A DNA stretch of 64,000 nucleotides, from positions 17,681,945-17,745,944 of the forward strand of contig NC_039508.1 in assembly GCF_003672135.1 (NCBI RefSeq), in the 5' to 3' direction. Source of the stretch: Ooceraea biroi (Eukaryota > Arthropoda > Insecta > Hymenoptera > Formicidae). Every line of letters starts with the position of its first letter. Within the stretch, counting starts at the first letter, position 1. Below, one piece after another: positions 1-13,100 of this stretch. The notes beneath the pieces were generated by a model that searched no databases, had not been told where the DNA came from, and saw nothing but the letters and a program-made list of their open reading frames with translations. Made by a program: the position numbers and the translations under genes.

Positions 1-1350
1 CGTAACAGGAGCCGCGACCGTAAAACGTAACAGCTCCGTAACGGCTCTCGCCTGCTGTTACGCGAATTATCAATTTTCAGCTTAATAACGCGGAAGAGAA
101 ATAGCGAGGCAGAGGGACGGCCGACTCCGGGAAAGCTTTCAAAGTTCTATTAAGCGGTCCGATTGCACTGAAAGGTAACAGCGAGCTTACTTGGGCAATA
201 AATACACTCGGCACGTGCATGTCAAGCTGCTATCAAATTAGCAGCATGAAGAACAATTTCATAAAAGTAGCTTCCAGCAATGAGCACACTTTTCTTTCTT
301 GCAGTCGACAATTTGAAGAGAACGAAAAGAAAAATTGTTGCAAGATGCATCGTCAAATACGCTGAGCCTGTCCTCTTCAGTCTTTCTTATAAACTTATTT
401 TATGTATATCGAAACGAGATGAATGCAAATAATAATTTACAATGCTCAAAGACTGCGATATGATGTAGTATCGCACGTTGATTAATTACGAAATTAAATA
501 ATTAACAGAAAATGCTTCCATTATTTCTGCAGTCTTGATACCAGCGAAAGAGACAATCATCTTGCTAAAAGTTTAATTTAACACTTTGATAATGCCGCGG
601 AAGTAACATGCAGTATTTAGCAAGATTACAATCTTCTTAACAATAATCTGCCCAAACAATTATTGCGAGATCGAGTTTCTCTTTCCAAATATTTGAGGGT
701 CTTATCCCGGACGTCTGCAGTGCAACAGGTACAGTTGAGGACAACTCCAAGTGTTACAATGGTCGTTGCAAGAAATAAAAAGAGGAAGCATAGGATTCTC
801 CTGGAGATCGATACCTTCTCTAAAACCAGATCAGATAATGGAACTCTCAGCCCGCTGCACTTCGAGGGTGATTTAGCGATTTTCTCCGAGGCGATGCGCA
901 CGCAAATCGACCTACGTTGATTAGAAACTGCGAATGCGTTAATAATTGCACTAATTGCTCCGACTGCATTCCCATCCCGGACCATTTACCGATACCGTGC
1001 TTGATGCGAAAATCGATTCGCAGTTCTCGCTCGCACACGTGCATTCTATGTTTGTTATTATTATTATATCATTAGGCGCGAATGCAAATGCCTAATGTCG
1101 CCCGAGCATGTTCTTGCATGAGATAAACCCGTTAATCATTCGATAATCGAAGCGTTCTTAATCCCGAAACGGAACCGTGCTCCTACGCGAGTACGTAATG
1201 AGTCGTAAACAGTTCCATTTGCGAATCTAATTATTTAGTTAGATACTCGTATCATCGCAGCCCATGATAATAGTCATGATGTGCCTCTCATCATCACGTT
1301 GGCGCCCCAAAATCGTGTCATGAATATTGAGCGCTTGATTTCTACTTGGA
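1..1350. other. No gene seen
   Basis: Mixed-composition unique DNA. The short open frames on both strands at 626-1044 overlap one another, have no recognisable domain and mostly lack ATG starts. I see no repeat or element ends here. Confidence 0.6.
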
Positions 1351-1739
1351 TTTGCGTGATAAGTAGTCTTACATTGCCAACAAGAATTTTTTCGCTCAGA
1401 AAGTTTAGTTAAAAAGAATTTAGTGTTATGAAAAAGAATTATTTCGTTAGTGAAAAAGAATTATTTCGCAAAGTTTTAGAGCGCGCTATAAGGCATGAAT
1501 ATTATATTTCTATTATATCCTATATATATTTTTATACGAGTATATATCCGCCGTATATCAGATATTTGCGTAATAAGTAGTTTTCCATTCCCAACAAGAA
1601 TTTTTTCGCTCGGAAATACGTTAGTGAAAACGAAGAATTATTTCGCAAATTTTTAGAGCGCGCTGTGATGGAATGAATATTATTCTATTATATCCTATAT
1701 ATGTTTTTATACGAGTATATATCCGCCGTATATATCAGG
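1351..1739. repeat. Tandem duplication of an approximately 200-bp unit
   Basis: Unit 1 (about 1351-1564) and unit 2 (about 1565-1739) run in the same order. Both begin TTTGCGT.ATAAGTAGT, then share CCAACAAGAATTTTTTCGCT, an AAGAATTATTTCGCAAA stretch, TTTTAGAGCGCGCT, and an AT-rich tail with TACGAGTATATATCCGCCG. Unit 1 has an extra internal copy of the GAAAAAGAATTATTTCG motif, which makes it about 40 bp longer. The units have diverged by point changes, so the duplication is not recent. No coding potential is seen. Confidence 0.85.
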
Positions 1740-3300
1740 TACATACAGGCTGTCGGTACATTCTCATGAAATATTCAGTACATCTTTCGTCTTATTTGCG
1801 GGCTCTTTTTATACGGCAAAGTTGTGGGCTAAAGATCGACTTCATTCAGACGAAATGGGCAGTATAGAATTTACGTTCAGAGCACTGGCCGAGTCCGGAG
1901 ACCCGCATCCCGAGATGCGGTTTCAGTATGAAGCCCCGTACTATTGCTACCGTTAAAGTTATCGCGAATCTCTTGTCTAAAATTTCTCGTAACTCACCCC
2001 CCTAGAGATAAAGTTGCACGATCGAAAATTACGGCCCAACTTCCCCAATTGCGAAATTCGCGACGCCGGCACGTAAAACCGCAACAGGATAATAAAACGT
2101 GCCAGTCGACGCAAGACCAGATGTAACGCGCGTGAGGTTTCATACGCGACTTTTCGCGAAAATTGTCGCGTCATACGCGGACTCTATTCTGTCGCATCCG
2201 CGAAAGATGACAAGTAACACACAATAGAAAGAAGCGCGATATAAACTCTCCCTGGACGGAACTTTTCGCCATTCCTATCGCAAATTCACGTAAAGTTTCC
2301 CAGGCGTCTCTCTCAGAGACTCCAGCTGCTCATCCGAGCTCGCTCTTCGCGGTGAGCAAATAGAAACTAAAGAACTCCAGGATGTGCTATACAACGACTG
2401 GCCGTCAGTAGGATTATGGGGTACGCGCGTGCAGTTGCAGCTCGCTAATTACGCCAACGTGACCAACCAGCAACCTAAACAGCCAGCAGCTTCTGCAATT
2501 AATTAGTATTACTGCCACGACTTCACCGGCCATGACCTGCTACGAGCGGCCGTGAACGGCCGTTCTCGGTCCTAGAGGTCCCATCTAATGACAATCATTA
2601 TGAAGGCATCTCTAGGTGGAACATAAATTTAGTCCCTTTGTGATCAACAGCCGTCAGCGCTGTTTGTGCAGTCGCTGGTACACAGTGTCGTCACAGTGTG
2701 GCCTCAACGTTCAATGTTTGAACTAGATCACGGTATCCTGGAGTCAGGATTGACGATCCTCCCTTGCAGGCAAATCTGATTACTTTGAAGGATGACAAGA
2801 AACACGTACGAGCTATCGTGATCTTAGTACAACAAACTTGAGGCAACAAAGTTCTCAAGTTCCCGACACAGAGATTTAATTGTAACAGCAGCATAATACA
2901 CAGGCAGGCGTACTTACATCAGCCGCTAACGATCTAAACGAGAATGAAGGATGAACATTTGGGGACTGGATCGATAGGCAAACTGGCATATGATTATTCA
3001 TGAGGTAACCAAAACACAGGCATGCGTAGAAACGCACGTGCTGGCCACTCGATAAATATTACACTCTCGCATGTTTTATTCGACGTCTTTACTCTTCATG
3101 ACCCGCAATGATCAATATACGCATACATGAAACTCCGAAACCGCGAGCGTCAGCGGTGAACTTACCGACAATCTTTACGGGCGCCGGAGAAATCGCCTAG
3201 CTTTGCTCTAACAACGTGAAAAATGCTCCCCATAATTTGGGAGACCATTAGGCATCGCGCGTGCGCCATGGGACCTCTTAAATATTCTGCTCAGGGACTC
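1740..3300. other. No gene seen
   Basis: Unique sequence of moderate GC. It contains small palindromes such as CGGCCGTGAACGGCCG near 2545-2560. A strong GTAAGT-like donor on the minus strand near 3160-3165 follows a short open frame but matches no known protein. No element ends are recognised. Confidence 0.55.
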
Positions 3301-3705
3301 GTAATGTCCCTTGGGGAATCTGCCACCGAGGATTACCGATGCCCCTCCGTGTCCTTACTCTCTTGAGATTCAGCTCGCAGTCGCTTGGTTTGTCTCCTCC
3401 GGCTGGCGCAAGTACGTAAAAGCGGAATGTTCCACACGCGAGTTGGAGAGTTGGAGTCTTGAGGTCCAGAAGGTGCTGCGGTGTCCCGTTCTGCTCGGCG
3501 AGGACGCGCGTTTTTTTGGGGGGACGGACAATATACTCGTGCTTGACTTACCATGCGGTCTCGCGCGGCGGAGGACACGTGCGGCGCGTGTCCCGGTAGA
3601 GCCTCTGCGAGCCATCTCTCTCTCTCTCTCATTCTGCTCTTGCCTCGCTCTCGACTACTACGTATACGCGCGTCCATCCGCGTATTCACTCTCACTCTCC
3701 GCAGA

Positions 3706-3756
3706 TAGTAGTAGCGGTAGTAGTAGAAGTAGTAGTAGTAGTTGTAGTAGTAGTAG
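3706..3756. repeat. (TAG)n microsatellite, interrupted
   Basis: About 17 TAG/TAG-like triplets with a few interruptions (CGG, AAG, TTG). In one frame it reads as a serine run, which explains the apparent serine-rich open frame there. Confidence 0.9.
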
Positions 3757-3959
3757 GGAGGAGGGGAAATAAGCCGTAGACCTGCCTAAGCCCCCTTCTC
3801 ATTCACCAACCGGGCCCTGAACTCCACGTTCCACGTGAGAATCCATCATCACCATCAAGTCAACAACGAGTAGGCTGCATCTGCACACAGACAAACATTC
3901 CAACATAACAATCCCCTTTTCATTCTCGCTCTCTCGCTCTCCCTCGCTTTCGCTCTCTA

Positions 3960-3961
<2 letters not shown>

Positions 3962-3993
<32 letters not shown>
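3962..3993. repeat. (CT)16 microsatellite
   Basis: Uninterrupted CT dinucleotide run preceded by about 60 bp of CT-rich DNA (CGCTCT and CCCTCG variants). Confidence 0.95.
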
Positions 3994-3995
<2 letters not shown>

Positions 3996-4310
3996 GGTTT
4001 CCTTCCCGTAATCACCGGTTTTCCGCCCCGGGGGGTGGCGAGCGGGGACGACGGGGCGGAGGGGCTCTGGGCCGTGTGTGCATTATACGATCCGTACATG
4101 TATAAGCTTTAATGCATGGACTCTTACTGGTATACTCCGTCGAAGGGGGGCTCTCCGCCGAGAGAGTTTTAAAACCGCCGATCCGATCTCGACGCCGACC
4201 CCTTCCTCTTCGTTCGTGTGCGTGACAAGCGAGAGGAGAGATTGAATAGTCGTGTGAGTAATATACATACACGTACGTGGGAGGCGTATATGTATATATG
4301 TATAGAAGTT

Positions 4311-4351
4311 ATATATATACACACACACATATATATATATATATGTATATG
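4311..4351. repeat. (TA)n(CA)n(TA)n compound microsatellite
   Basis: TATATATA, then ACACACACAC, then a second TA run ending in TGTATATG. Confidence 0.9.
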
Positions 4352-5621
4352 TACGACCGGCACGGTGACGCTCGTCGGCGACCGGATACGTTTCCCGTCG
4401 TGCGGAAGATACGCTCAAGTGGTTTCCGATGGAACTTCGATGATGCCATCAAATAGCAACGAGCGAGTCTGGTCGAGTCTGCTTTTGTCCGCGTGTTGTT
4501 TGATATCTCTTTTTAAACTTTCAAATGGCTTTGTGTCAGAAATAATTTCATTTCACTGTCTTTATGACGTCATTATTAATCAATGTCAAAGAAATCCGAA
4601 TCAATTTAATTGGCTATACGAGTGAATCGGCACACCGTTGACAATCAGTGATGTCTTCTTGAAGAGTAAACTAATGCAGATGCTACGTCGCACTTATCAT
4701 CTCTACCGTTGAATTTAACATCAAACTTTCGAATCGACAATCTAATTATTAAGAATCTTTAACTGACAATCTCTCGCTAGGTAAAGATAATCCTTGATTG
4801 GTGAAGGTGACTGAATTTTCGCGAGACAATAACGTAGCATTTCCGCGTTTCTTCAATACTCTTCAAGCATCAATTGACCGAAAATAAGTCCTTCCGCGAA
4901 GAAGATTCTTATTTTCAGATGATCATTGATTTATCCCGTCAGAGAGACATTGCGACCAGTTAACGATCCGCCGAGTATAGCTCCTTACAGTCAATTAGAT
5001 CACTCGTTTCGCGGAAGCTGCTTTATTACAACAGACTCTAACCAGAACTCGGTTCTTCCGATGTCATCGAAGTAGTCATTGGAAACACTTGAGGCCAGTT
5101 GCGCCATGTCGGTTCAAGCCAACTCTGTTTATTATACTTTTCCCCTCTTTCCCTCTTTCTCGCGCGCTCTTTCCGTCCACGTATATGTGGACGTAGAAGC
5201 ACGATCTCGACTGGAACAAGGAATCGTTAAGCAGAGTTAGCCAGTCCGGATGGTCGATGCAACTCAGCCTCTCTCGGTTACATCTCGCACAGATTATTAA
5301 CCGGGAGCGAACGTTTCCGGTTGGCAGCAACGGCTATCGACGCCCCGACCGCGCATACATATATGTATATACGTAGTATATGTGCACGTAGGTGAGAGAT
5401 ACCCTTCTCGATTCCTTTCTCGATCCGATCGCTTAATATATATATATACATGGCGGTCTCTCTGAGAGCTGTTTCTATGTATTCCGACTTGAAAACGCAT
5501 ACACACATGTATGTAGGTAAATACTTTCTTTTTTTTTCTTTCTCGAGCGGTGGTCGCAGTGGTCGATTTGAATGTTTGTCTGTGAGTGCACTTGGTAGCC
5601 CTTGCAAGAAACGTTGTGGTG

Positions 5622-5678
5622 GTGAGTATATTATTTTTTTTCTATCTATCGACTTATTTATCTATTTTTTTTTTCTAG
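5622..5678 (+). other. Candidate 57-nt spliceosomal intron, plus strand
   Basis: The segment starts with a strong donor (GTGAGTAT after GTGGTG) and ends with a long T-rich tract and TTCTAG. A CTATCGAC branch-like motif lies about 30 nt before the end. The length is typical of short insect introns. The flanking exonic sequence has no recognised protein, so it would belong to an untranslated exon. T-rich simple sequence can imitate an acceptor by chance, so RNA data would be needed. Confidence 0.3.
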
Positions 5679-5845
5679 CTGCTTCGCGCACGTGTGTGCG
5701 TATATGTATGCGTGTACATTAAGGAGCGCGTGTGCGTATACGTATACATATACGTGCGTCCATGGCTCGCATTATATTATATCAGTGTGCTATCCCCGCG
5801 ACGTTGTCGTCCGGGGTGGAAGATTTTTCGTGGTTTTTCCGATGG

Positions 5846-5885
5846 TTGGTTGATTGGTTGGTTGGTTGGTTGGTTGGTTGATTGG
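5846..5885. repeat. (GGTT)n microsatellite
   Basis: About ten GGTT/GATT tetranucleotide units. Confidence 0.9.
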
Positions 5886-6171
5886 TTCGTGGGTGGAGGG
5901 TCCGGCAGATCTACGGCGTGATGTGTGGCGTATACATTTATGTGGAGAGATGCTATCTGTCTCTATATCTATGTATAAGTATATACGGTGCCAGCGTATA
6001 CATATATATATATTTTTATCGTAGAAACGGTGTATCCGATCTCAAAACTCGGTGGCTGTTGTTGTTACTGTTATTACTTGTTGATGTTGTTGTTGTGCTT
6101 GTTGTTCATGTTGTTGATGTTTCTGTTATTTTGTTACTCCTTTCGTGTTCTCCTAGGCACATACATTCCTC

Positions 6172-6252
6172 TCTTTCTCTCGATCTCTTTCTCTCTCTCT
6201 TTCTTTCTCTCCCTCTCTCTCTCTCTCTCTCTCGCTCTCTCGCTTTCTCTCG
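6172..6252. repeat. CT-rich simple repeat
   Basis: CTCTTT and CTCTCT units, with a pure CT stretch at about 6211-6232. It is preceded at 6057-6120 by a TGT/TGA-rich trinucleotide tract. Confidence 0.85.
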
Positions 6253-6470
6253 GGCTATTTTTCTCATCGGGTCCTTTATTAGAGTGTGCGGGATGCGTGA
6301 GTCTTCCTTTCGTTCGCTCAAAGGGAAAAACGTTTGTTTCTTATTCATTCTGGTTTATTTTACAGTCCCGGTTTTACCTCGTCCTCGAGGAGCGGTGCTA
6401 GAAGCCGGTATCGGGAAGCAGAGCTCGAAGGTGAAGCTCGGAAAAGAGCTTCTTGAGAAATAATTGAATA

Positions 6471-9400
6471 AACGTTCGGAGTCACGTAGCGGAGTTACCC
6501 GTGGGCGAATAGCGTCGGCGAAATTAATTGGATCTAGCTCTCGGGAAGGGAATCAACCGTAAATGCAAAACGGAATTAAACTCTCTTGCTTCGGTTATTA
6601 TAGGTTCCGTGACGTCACGTACGGCAGATAGCATCAGTCACACGCAACGTTTGGAAAAAAGTGAAGTTTCACGTAAAATGGAAGCGCACAATTTTGTCAC
6701 GTGGAAGTGATCATCTGAATTGTCAAACGCGACATCTGATAGAGTGACGTCCATTAATTAACGTATTATATCATTCTCTTATTCTTCGTGATTATTTAAA
6801 TGTAAATGAGATTATATCTCCTAAACGAGAGACAATTACGATCAATAATACATAAAGCGGTCTCCAATTCCTGCATAATTAAACAAAAGGGAACGCTAGT
6901 ATTCTCCTTCTTCGCGAATGCTACTTTGAGAAGAATCTAATTAAGATGTCATGAAAGCATGATATGATAACTCAAGCAAATTTCTACCAAGAGAATGTTC
7001 CGCGCGGTTTTCCAGCGCAATTTTGACATGCGAGTTTACCAAAGGAACAGAAGCGAGTTTAAACAAAAAAGAATATGAAAAAATTAGAGAAAATTATAAA
7101 GATATGTGCTTTTCCCATGACGAGGAGCCTGTTAATGATTTCTGACGATATTTTTCGCACACGAGACTTCATATACAACAATTGCTTTTTTTAGTGCGGT
7201 AATCGTCACAAATTCGCGTGTGTACAAGTGAATTCACGTGAATTTTCAATGCGACGAGCTTGTCCGACATCGCCGCTGTCGATCGTATAGATTCAAAAGT
7301 GACACGTTCGAAACGGAAATAGAGCGATCGCGCGTTCATTAAGAGGAATACAATGCTGAGTGAAAAAGCGTGCCGCGAATCGCAACGGATTTCTGACAGT
7401 AATGCGCAGATGTTCGTCGAAATTACCCGTTTGATTCGTTCCATTGAATTTGCACGGGAAAAACGAGATCATTTTGTCCAGCTGCGCAGAAAAATGTCGC
7501 GAATTAACGGTACGGATTCGATATGCAAATGCAAAGGTATCCTTTTATTTATGACCTAATAATTTTGCGAAATCCCTGATTTTATGATGCTTGCGTTCTG
7601 AAAAAGAGAAAAAAGCGCGAATTGGCATTCGGTATTCCATTCTGTTTAAAGCCAATATTTTTGTGACTACGGATGCTTGACTAATTTGCAATCATCTATT
7701 TTACAAAAATAAGTATCGATAAAGCAACTCGTCTCAATTTTTCTGCGACTTGTCTCTCTTGCTCGCCCGGATAACACTCGCTAAGCTCAATCATCAATCC
7801 CGGTCGTTAAACTAGGCCACTTGAGCAAGAATTGTCTGCTGCGAAAGTGGAAAGGCACGCGCGAGTTTCCATGATAACTTTTAAAGGGAGAAGAAAACTA
7901 GACGCGAACTTTCACGTGGATATCGAGACGACACGGCGATCTCTCGCGAGAAATTTTTTAAGTGTCCGTCGACCGGTGCTAAGCAAGATATTATTGGATG
8001 AGGAATAACCGTTCTCGCGCAACTTTTCCCCGGGAAGATCCGCGCGTACCGCTGGTAAAATAATGATACGTGTTGCGAAGTTCATTCGACCGAAGTTCGA
8101 GAATGAGGTATCACGAGAGAACAACGAACAAGTCCATGCGAATCGAACTTGTCACGATGTTTTATTACTTGGAGGCATTTTCTTCTTGCACCGTGTACGG
8201 AATGCATTTTGACATAGCCTTCCGTGTCTGTAAGTTCCGGAGAAGCGCTTCTGAGATACCTTCGAGTACGAGAAATATGCAGCAACTGCTTCGTGGAAAT
8301 GTGTTTCAAATTGAGCCTGCCGAAAGACGTGTAAAAGTAGTGTCACTATGTAAAAACAGTATCTATTAGTATTCTAATTACTCGTTACAATAAAAAAGGT
8401 TGTTGCGTTGCGCTTTACAATGGCGTTACAAGGGAGGTAAAGAGTTAAAGAATGTAAGTATCATCGGAAAATTGCTTCCTGTTGCTTTGTTACGACAGAG
8501 AATTAGCTTTGTGTATTATGCGATACATCGAGTGCGCCGAGTTATTGAAGACCGAGAAGGAACCAAAGTATCGCTGGAAAAGAGCGAGTAACGCCAAGTC
8601 GAAATGTAATCTTGTGCTACTTGTTACGGCAGGAAGTTAGCGTGGTGCGCTTTGTGCTACCATCTATATACCAAATCTACAGAGTACGCGAGGCAAGTTT
8701 GAAATACGCCAAAAATGACAGAGACTTGCGCACTTGTGCGCGTTCCTCGCGAACGTCGGTGTCACTGTGAATTTTGTTCTAGTTGCACTACTTGTTGCGC
8801 TACGAGCTCTAGGCGAAATTCTTTGCTTCCTCTACTCTTGCTTGCACACTGCGCCGAAAGCTCAAAGAGAAACGCGTTCGTTCCGTCTTTATATTGCATA
8901 AGCAGTTGCAAGCGAGGCAACATGTGCGGCAGCGTAGCCACGATCAAAGCGAGCGTTAGACAAAAGCGATCATTAACATCGAGAGTGCTAATCTCTGTAT
9001 CATAATGAACTTTCTAACACTTGAACACTTGAAGCGAGAGAATTATTGGAGAGAGTAACCACTGATGATCGTTTGAATCTTCTCATCGAGGAGGCGAAAT
9101 ATACGTGACTGGTACGCATTTAACTGCCTATGCCAGGAAAACCACCAGCTATTAATTACGAACGACAATTAAAAATAAATCTCTCCCGACCGCGTTTAAT
9201 TTATTGACGGTTTAAGTAACGACGTTGGATGTATGATAAATCATTCGGGAATATTAAAGAAATTTATATGTACACCGATCCCTGTCCCGAGAGCGACCTG
9301 GCTTCCGGATATTTTATGCGCCATTAATGTCGTAAGGCTCCTAAAATTACGTTTCCTTGTTCATCGGCCATTTTATCGGTAACTTCGTTACTCGCTCGTC

Positions 9401-10116
9401 GTCAATCGCGCGAGGGAGAAAAAAATCTTTGCCGCGTATGAATTTAATTTTACACGGGACTGCAACTGGATCCTTGAGATTTCGCTTTGACGGGATAACT
9501 CGTAAAACGAAACGGAGAAATGTGAAAGAGGTAACTGAATTTAGAGGAATAAGATAGAGAGAGATACTTGAAACATGTGGATCGCAAGATTGCCGTCTCC
9601 GGATGACATATATCAGGATTTTCACGATATAAATTCGAATTATCTCAAGAATGATGTTCTGATTTCGCTTTTCCATAGTCTGACAATTTTTATTAGATCG
9701 TTCTGTCAATTTTTTCTGAAATAGATACGTCATTTTATCTGATCGTCTCTCATTGTGTTGAACATACAATCGATCTTTTCGAAGAATTTCCATGTGAATA
9801 ATATTATAATTACTCATTTCGTCACTTCTAAATTTGTGCTGATCAAAAAGATTTACTGGACTAAATATAAAAACATGTACAAAAAAAAAACTAGCGACTG
9901 CAAATTTTTCCCGGATAGAGGAATTCCGTTTCCGCCGAATTGCAGGTAGGCTCACGCATCGTGAAACTCACAAGAGAACCGAGAGAATGATTGCTCGATC
10001 ACACTGACTGATCTGTCGTAGTTTGTCTCGACAGTTAGTCGGCTGGCTTTGTACCTTGGTGCGTGGGGATGTTAATGCGATGGAGATCTTAGCGTGAATC
10101 TTCTGTCTGATGACTG
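6471..10116. other. No gene seen
   Basis: Mixed unique DNA. The longest open frame in the window, on the minus strand at 9347-9955, opens with GTG, is AT-rich in codon use and matches no family I know, so I do not call it a gene. No transposon ends recognised. Confidence 0.5.
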
Positions 10117-10117
10117 T

Positions 10118-10187
<70 letters not shown>
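10117..10187. repeat. (TAG)24 microsatellite
   Basis: Perfect TAG trinucleotide run of about 71 bp, the longest uninterrupted trinucleotide repeat in the window. The reverse strand reads as polyleucine (CTA codons) in one frame. Confidence 0.97.
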
Positions 10188-10188
<1 letters not shown>

Positions 10189-13100
10189 TCGATGTTAGCC
10201 TGATTGACGATCCATGCCGCATGTGTTTACGGTTGTCGTTATTTGATTGCAGCGTGCATTAAATTCTCATCGTGCGTCGAGTGTGTTGCCGAGTTGCTGA
10301 TTGCGGCATTTCGTGCTCAGCCGTTTATTAGTAGCGAATGTATTTTTATTGTTAATTCATTTTCTCGATGCGTGTGCCTCGATTCCGGTGTGTGTTGTTG
10401 TCTTTGTCGCTCGGTGCATGTCGATGAGTGAGGAGAGAGAGATGTATATTCGTACCTCGTTGTCTCGCACTTGTCTGCTTTGCGGTGACTACGGGAGTTC
10501 ACTAAGCGCTCGGAGGGATCGAGATTCGATTTTGTGGCTCGTGCGCTGCGTAACGGCGAGTGTGTCATCACTGTACGCTTGTATGCGTGTAAGTTTCGCG
10601 CGAGTCTTAGCCGGTGGTGAGAAGTACGGTGTTCACCGGTGAACTACATGATTACCGGCGAACCACAGTGTCACCGTGTGTAACGTGCAGTGATTTGGAA
10701 AACGCGACGCGCGCGCGTCCGCGTTGCGTTTGCGGCGCGCCGCAATCGAATTGCGCTTGGGAATTGAAGGGTTGATGGAAACACCTAACGTAATGGCGGC
10801 GACGCAAGATCGTAGTCTTTTTCGGGACAGCTTCCTGACGCAGCCAAGTTTCTTTCTCACTGAATTTGTGTTGCAATTAAGAAGATATTGGGGAGCGCTT
10901 TTGGCTACGAGAAGGCTGGAGCAGAACTATGATCTTGCGCTTCTGGTCGTCCTACGTTAGATACTTTCGCTGAACCTGATCCAAGTTAAATTCGGAAAAT
11001 TAAGAGAAAACAAGAGAGAAAGACTAGTATATAAGAGCGAAAATGTGTTATATTAACACGGTATAACTGTAACTCTTGTCAGTTTCTCTCTCTGCAAAAT
11101 TTAGGAATGGAATTTATTATTAATGGAAAACTTCACTGTGACCTTTCTGCGTCATTATCTCGATTTTACCTTCCTCGACCTTACCTTGGACCAATTTTTC
11201 TTCCATCGAACCCTTCCATTACGCCGTGTATTAATCCTACACTGCGCATCACAGCGAAAACTGACGTGTTAGTGACGTGAAACGTCGACAACCCGGCAAG
11301 CACTTCGCTGTTAGAAAAGGATGTACAGTGTAGGTTTAATATATGTAACAATAAAAAAAAAAGAAAACCACCGACTGTCGTCAAAAGTCGATTGTACTCC
11401 TGGCATGTCTATCGGGGCGACCATCTACTCAACAAACATGCCGACCATAAAAAAAGGTAAGTTCACCAAAGCGAAGTTTATGGCCGGGTGATGTTGAGAT
11501 AAATGCTCGCCGGGGATGTAACGGGTATTGCAGCAAACATATAGGGAACGCAGAATCCGTGCGCTCAATTTTGCTGTCGTGCGCAAAGTGCGCTCGCACT
11601 GTACGCGCGATGCGATACGAGTGCGCGCAGGAGAGCGACGAATTAATCGTGCGCGCGAGTGCGGTGCACTTGCCAGGTCGCTCTCATTATCATTCGGACC
11701 ACCCGATCGAAAACGTTCCGCGCGCGAAATTTAGCACGTCGCGACGCCACGAGTAATGCGAAGTAACGTCGTTGCATTATGGATGATTACGGGGAAGACA
11801 ACACAGTGGAGGAAAGCGCACAGCTCGAATTCGAATCAGGGTGTCACAAATCGACTCGAACTCGAGGACGAGGTCGCCCTAAAACTCTGCTCTCCGGTGC
11901 GATTCGATGTCGACTCGGAGTCGCTGGAACGTTATTTGACACGTACAGGATAATACGCTCGCAGATTTTACGATCGTGAATTCCGCTCGCGACTGAATTC
12001 GTCCCAGAGCGGCTTGATTATGAGCGGAAAGGAACGAAAGGGAAATTTCTGTCGGATTCAACGGGAGACCTTCGCCCTTAAATAGAACAGACGTTATCGT
12101 TCGCTCAAGACGAGAGAAGACAAAGTGAAATTTATTTAGCGACGGAGAATCTCGTCTATCGGATCAAGCGCGATTTTATTTGTTAGACTTACGTAGAATG
12201 AAATTCGCAAGCATTGCACACTGGATTCCTCTCGGACACGAATGGCTCTTTTGTTCGGATAATGGTCCATTCTGGCCCCACCTTATGTGAGCGGCAATGT
12301 CTCTTTGATTCGGACAAATGTGCCCATTTGTTTGTCGGACGAGAATTTCCATTTCACTTTGCCGTCGATCCGTGACAAAACATGATTCGTATGCGTATTC
12401 GTGCGCGCGGCTCTATCACTATTTGTTTCCCATCGTGGATTTTCCGCAGCACGAAACAAAGCAATTTTTGACGCTTTCCGCGGATTTGAATTTTATCTTT
12501 GTCTAAATCACGTTTGCCTCGTACTTTTCTATATCCTGTATACAGCCCTTTGAGCACTCGAAAGTAGAAAAAATTCGAAAGAGCTTTAGCTTTCTCGCGT
12601 TAAACGCGTTTTGAATGTCAGAAAATTAAAATTAAAATTCGATTACTCTTTCAACTGCAACGTAAGACGGAACTTTAAATCGTATCTGCCATGACTTCGT
12701 CTTACGCTTTAAACGTGCATGTTATTTTTAGTTGACTCCAAACACTTCCCGAGCAGCAGCTTTAAGCTCCATGAAATTTTAAGTGCCCCGCCAGGCGGGC
12801 GGCCACCGATTTGAATAGACCGAGTGAAAACAGAAGAATTCATGGGTCAGCCTGCAATTTTTAGATCGCGAAGATTGCGAATGAAACTGCGTGCATTGAG
12901 TTTCCGTCGAGAGGAATGTTCAACCGTGTGCAGGAATCCTCGGGGTCAGGGAAGAGAGAGGAGCAGGGAAAAATTTAAGAGCACACGCTACACCGATGAA
13001 AAATTCGGGAACCCACGTCGTACGGGTTTATCTAGCGGAACGTGGACGGCGGAAACGCAACGGGAAAATATCATTTTGGCGAGCCCTTTACCTTTTTTAA

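Larger units (their letters stand above)
3300..6470. promoter_or_regulatory. Microsatellite- and CpG-rich block, promoter/5'UTR-like
   Basis: This block differs from its surroundings. It is CpG-rich at 3480-3620 and 4010-4210, and carries TAG, CT, AT/AC, TTGG and TGT runs one after another. Many ACGTATAC/TATACGTG-type alternations occur at 5340-5760. Insect 5' untranslated exons and promoter-proximal DNA often look like this, and a candidate short plus-strand intron lies at 5622-5678. No TATA box or start codon can be assigned, and the long frames here are translations of simple repeats. The promoter reading is inference. Confidence 0.3.

Noticed and set aside
3160..3204. Possible minus-strand exon with a strong GTAAGT donor
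   Set aside because: The 14-residue translation has only a vague resemblance to the hnRNP L RRM3-RRM4 linker and misses its conserved NNRF residues.
3311..3772. 153-codon frame ending in a serine run
   Set aside because: The serine run is the TAG/AGT microsatellite; the rest has no protein features and an opposing frame covers it.
5882..6463. 193- and 137-codon plus-strand frames rich in L, V, S and F
   Set aside because: They are translations of CT, TGT and TTGG simple repeats in two frames of the same DNA.
9347..9955. 202-codon open frame on the minus strand, the longest in the window
   Set aside because: It opens with GTG, the first in-frame ATG is about 46 codons later, the codons simply follow the AT-rich base composition, and no domain or splice context is recognisable.
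9968..10222. Minus frame with a long leucine run resembling a membrane segment
   Set aside because: The leucines are CTA codons of the (TAG)n microsatellite.
11181..11250. Possible minus-strand exon ending at a GTAAGG donor
   Set aside because: No G/C bias at third positions and no family match.
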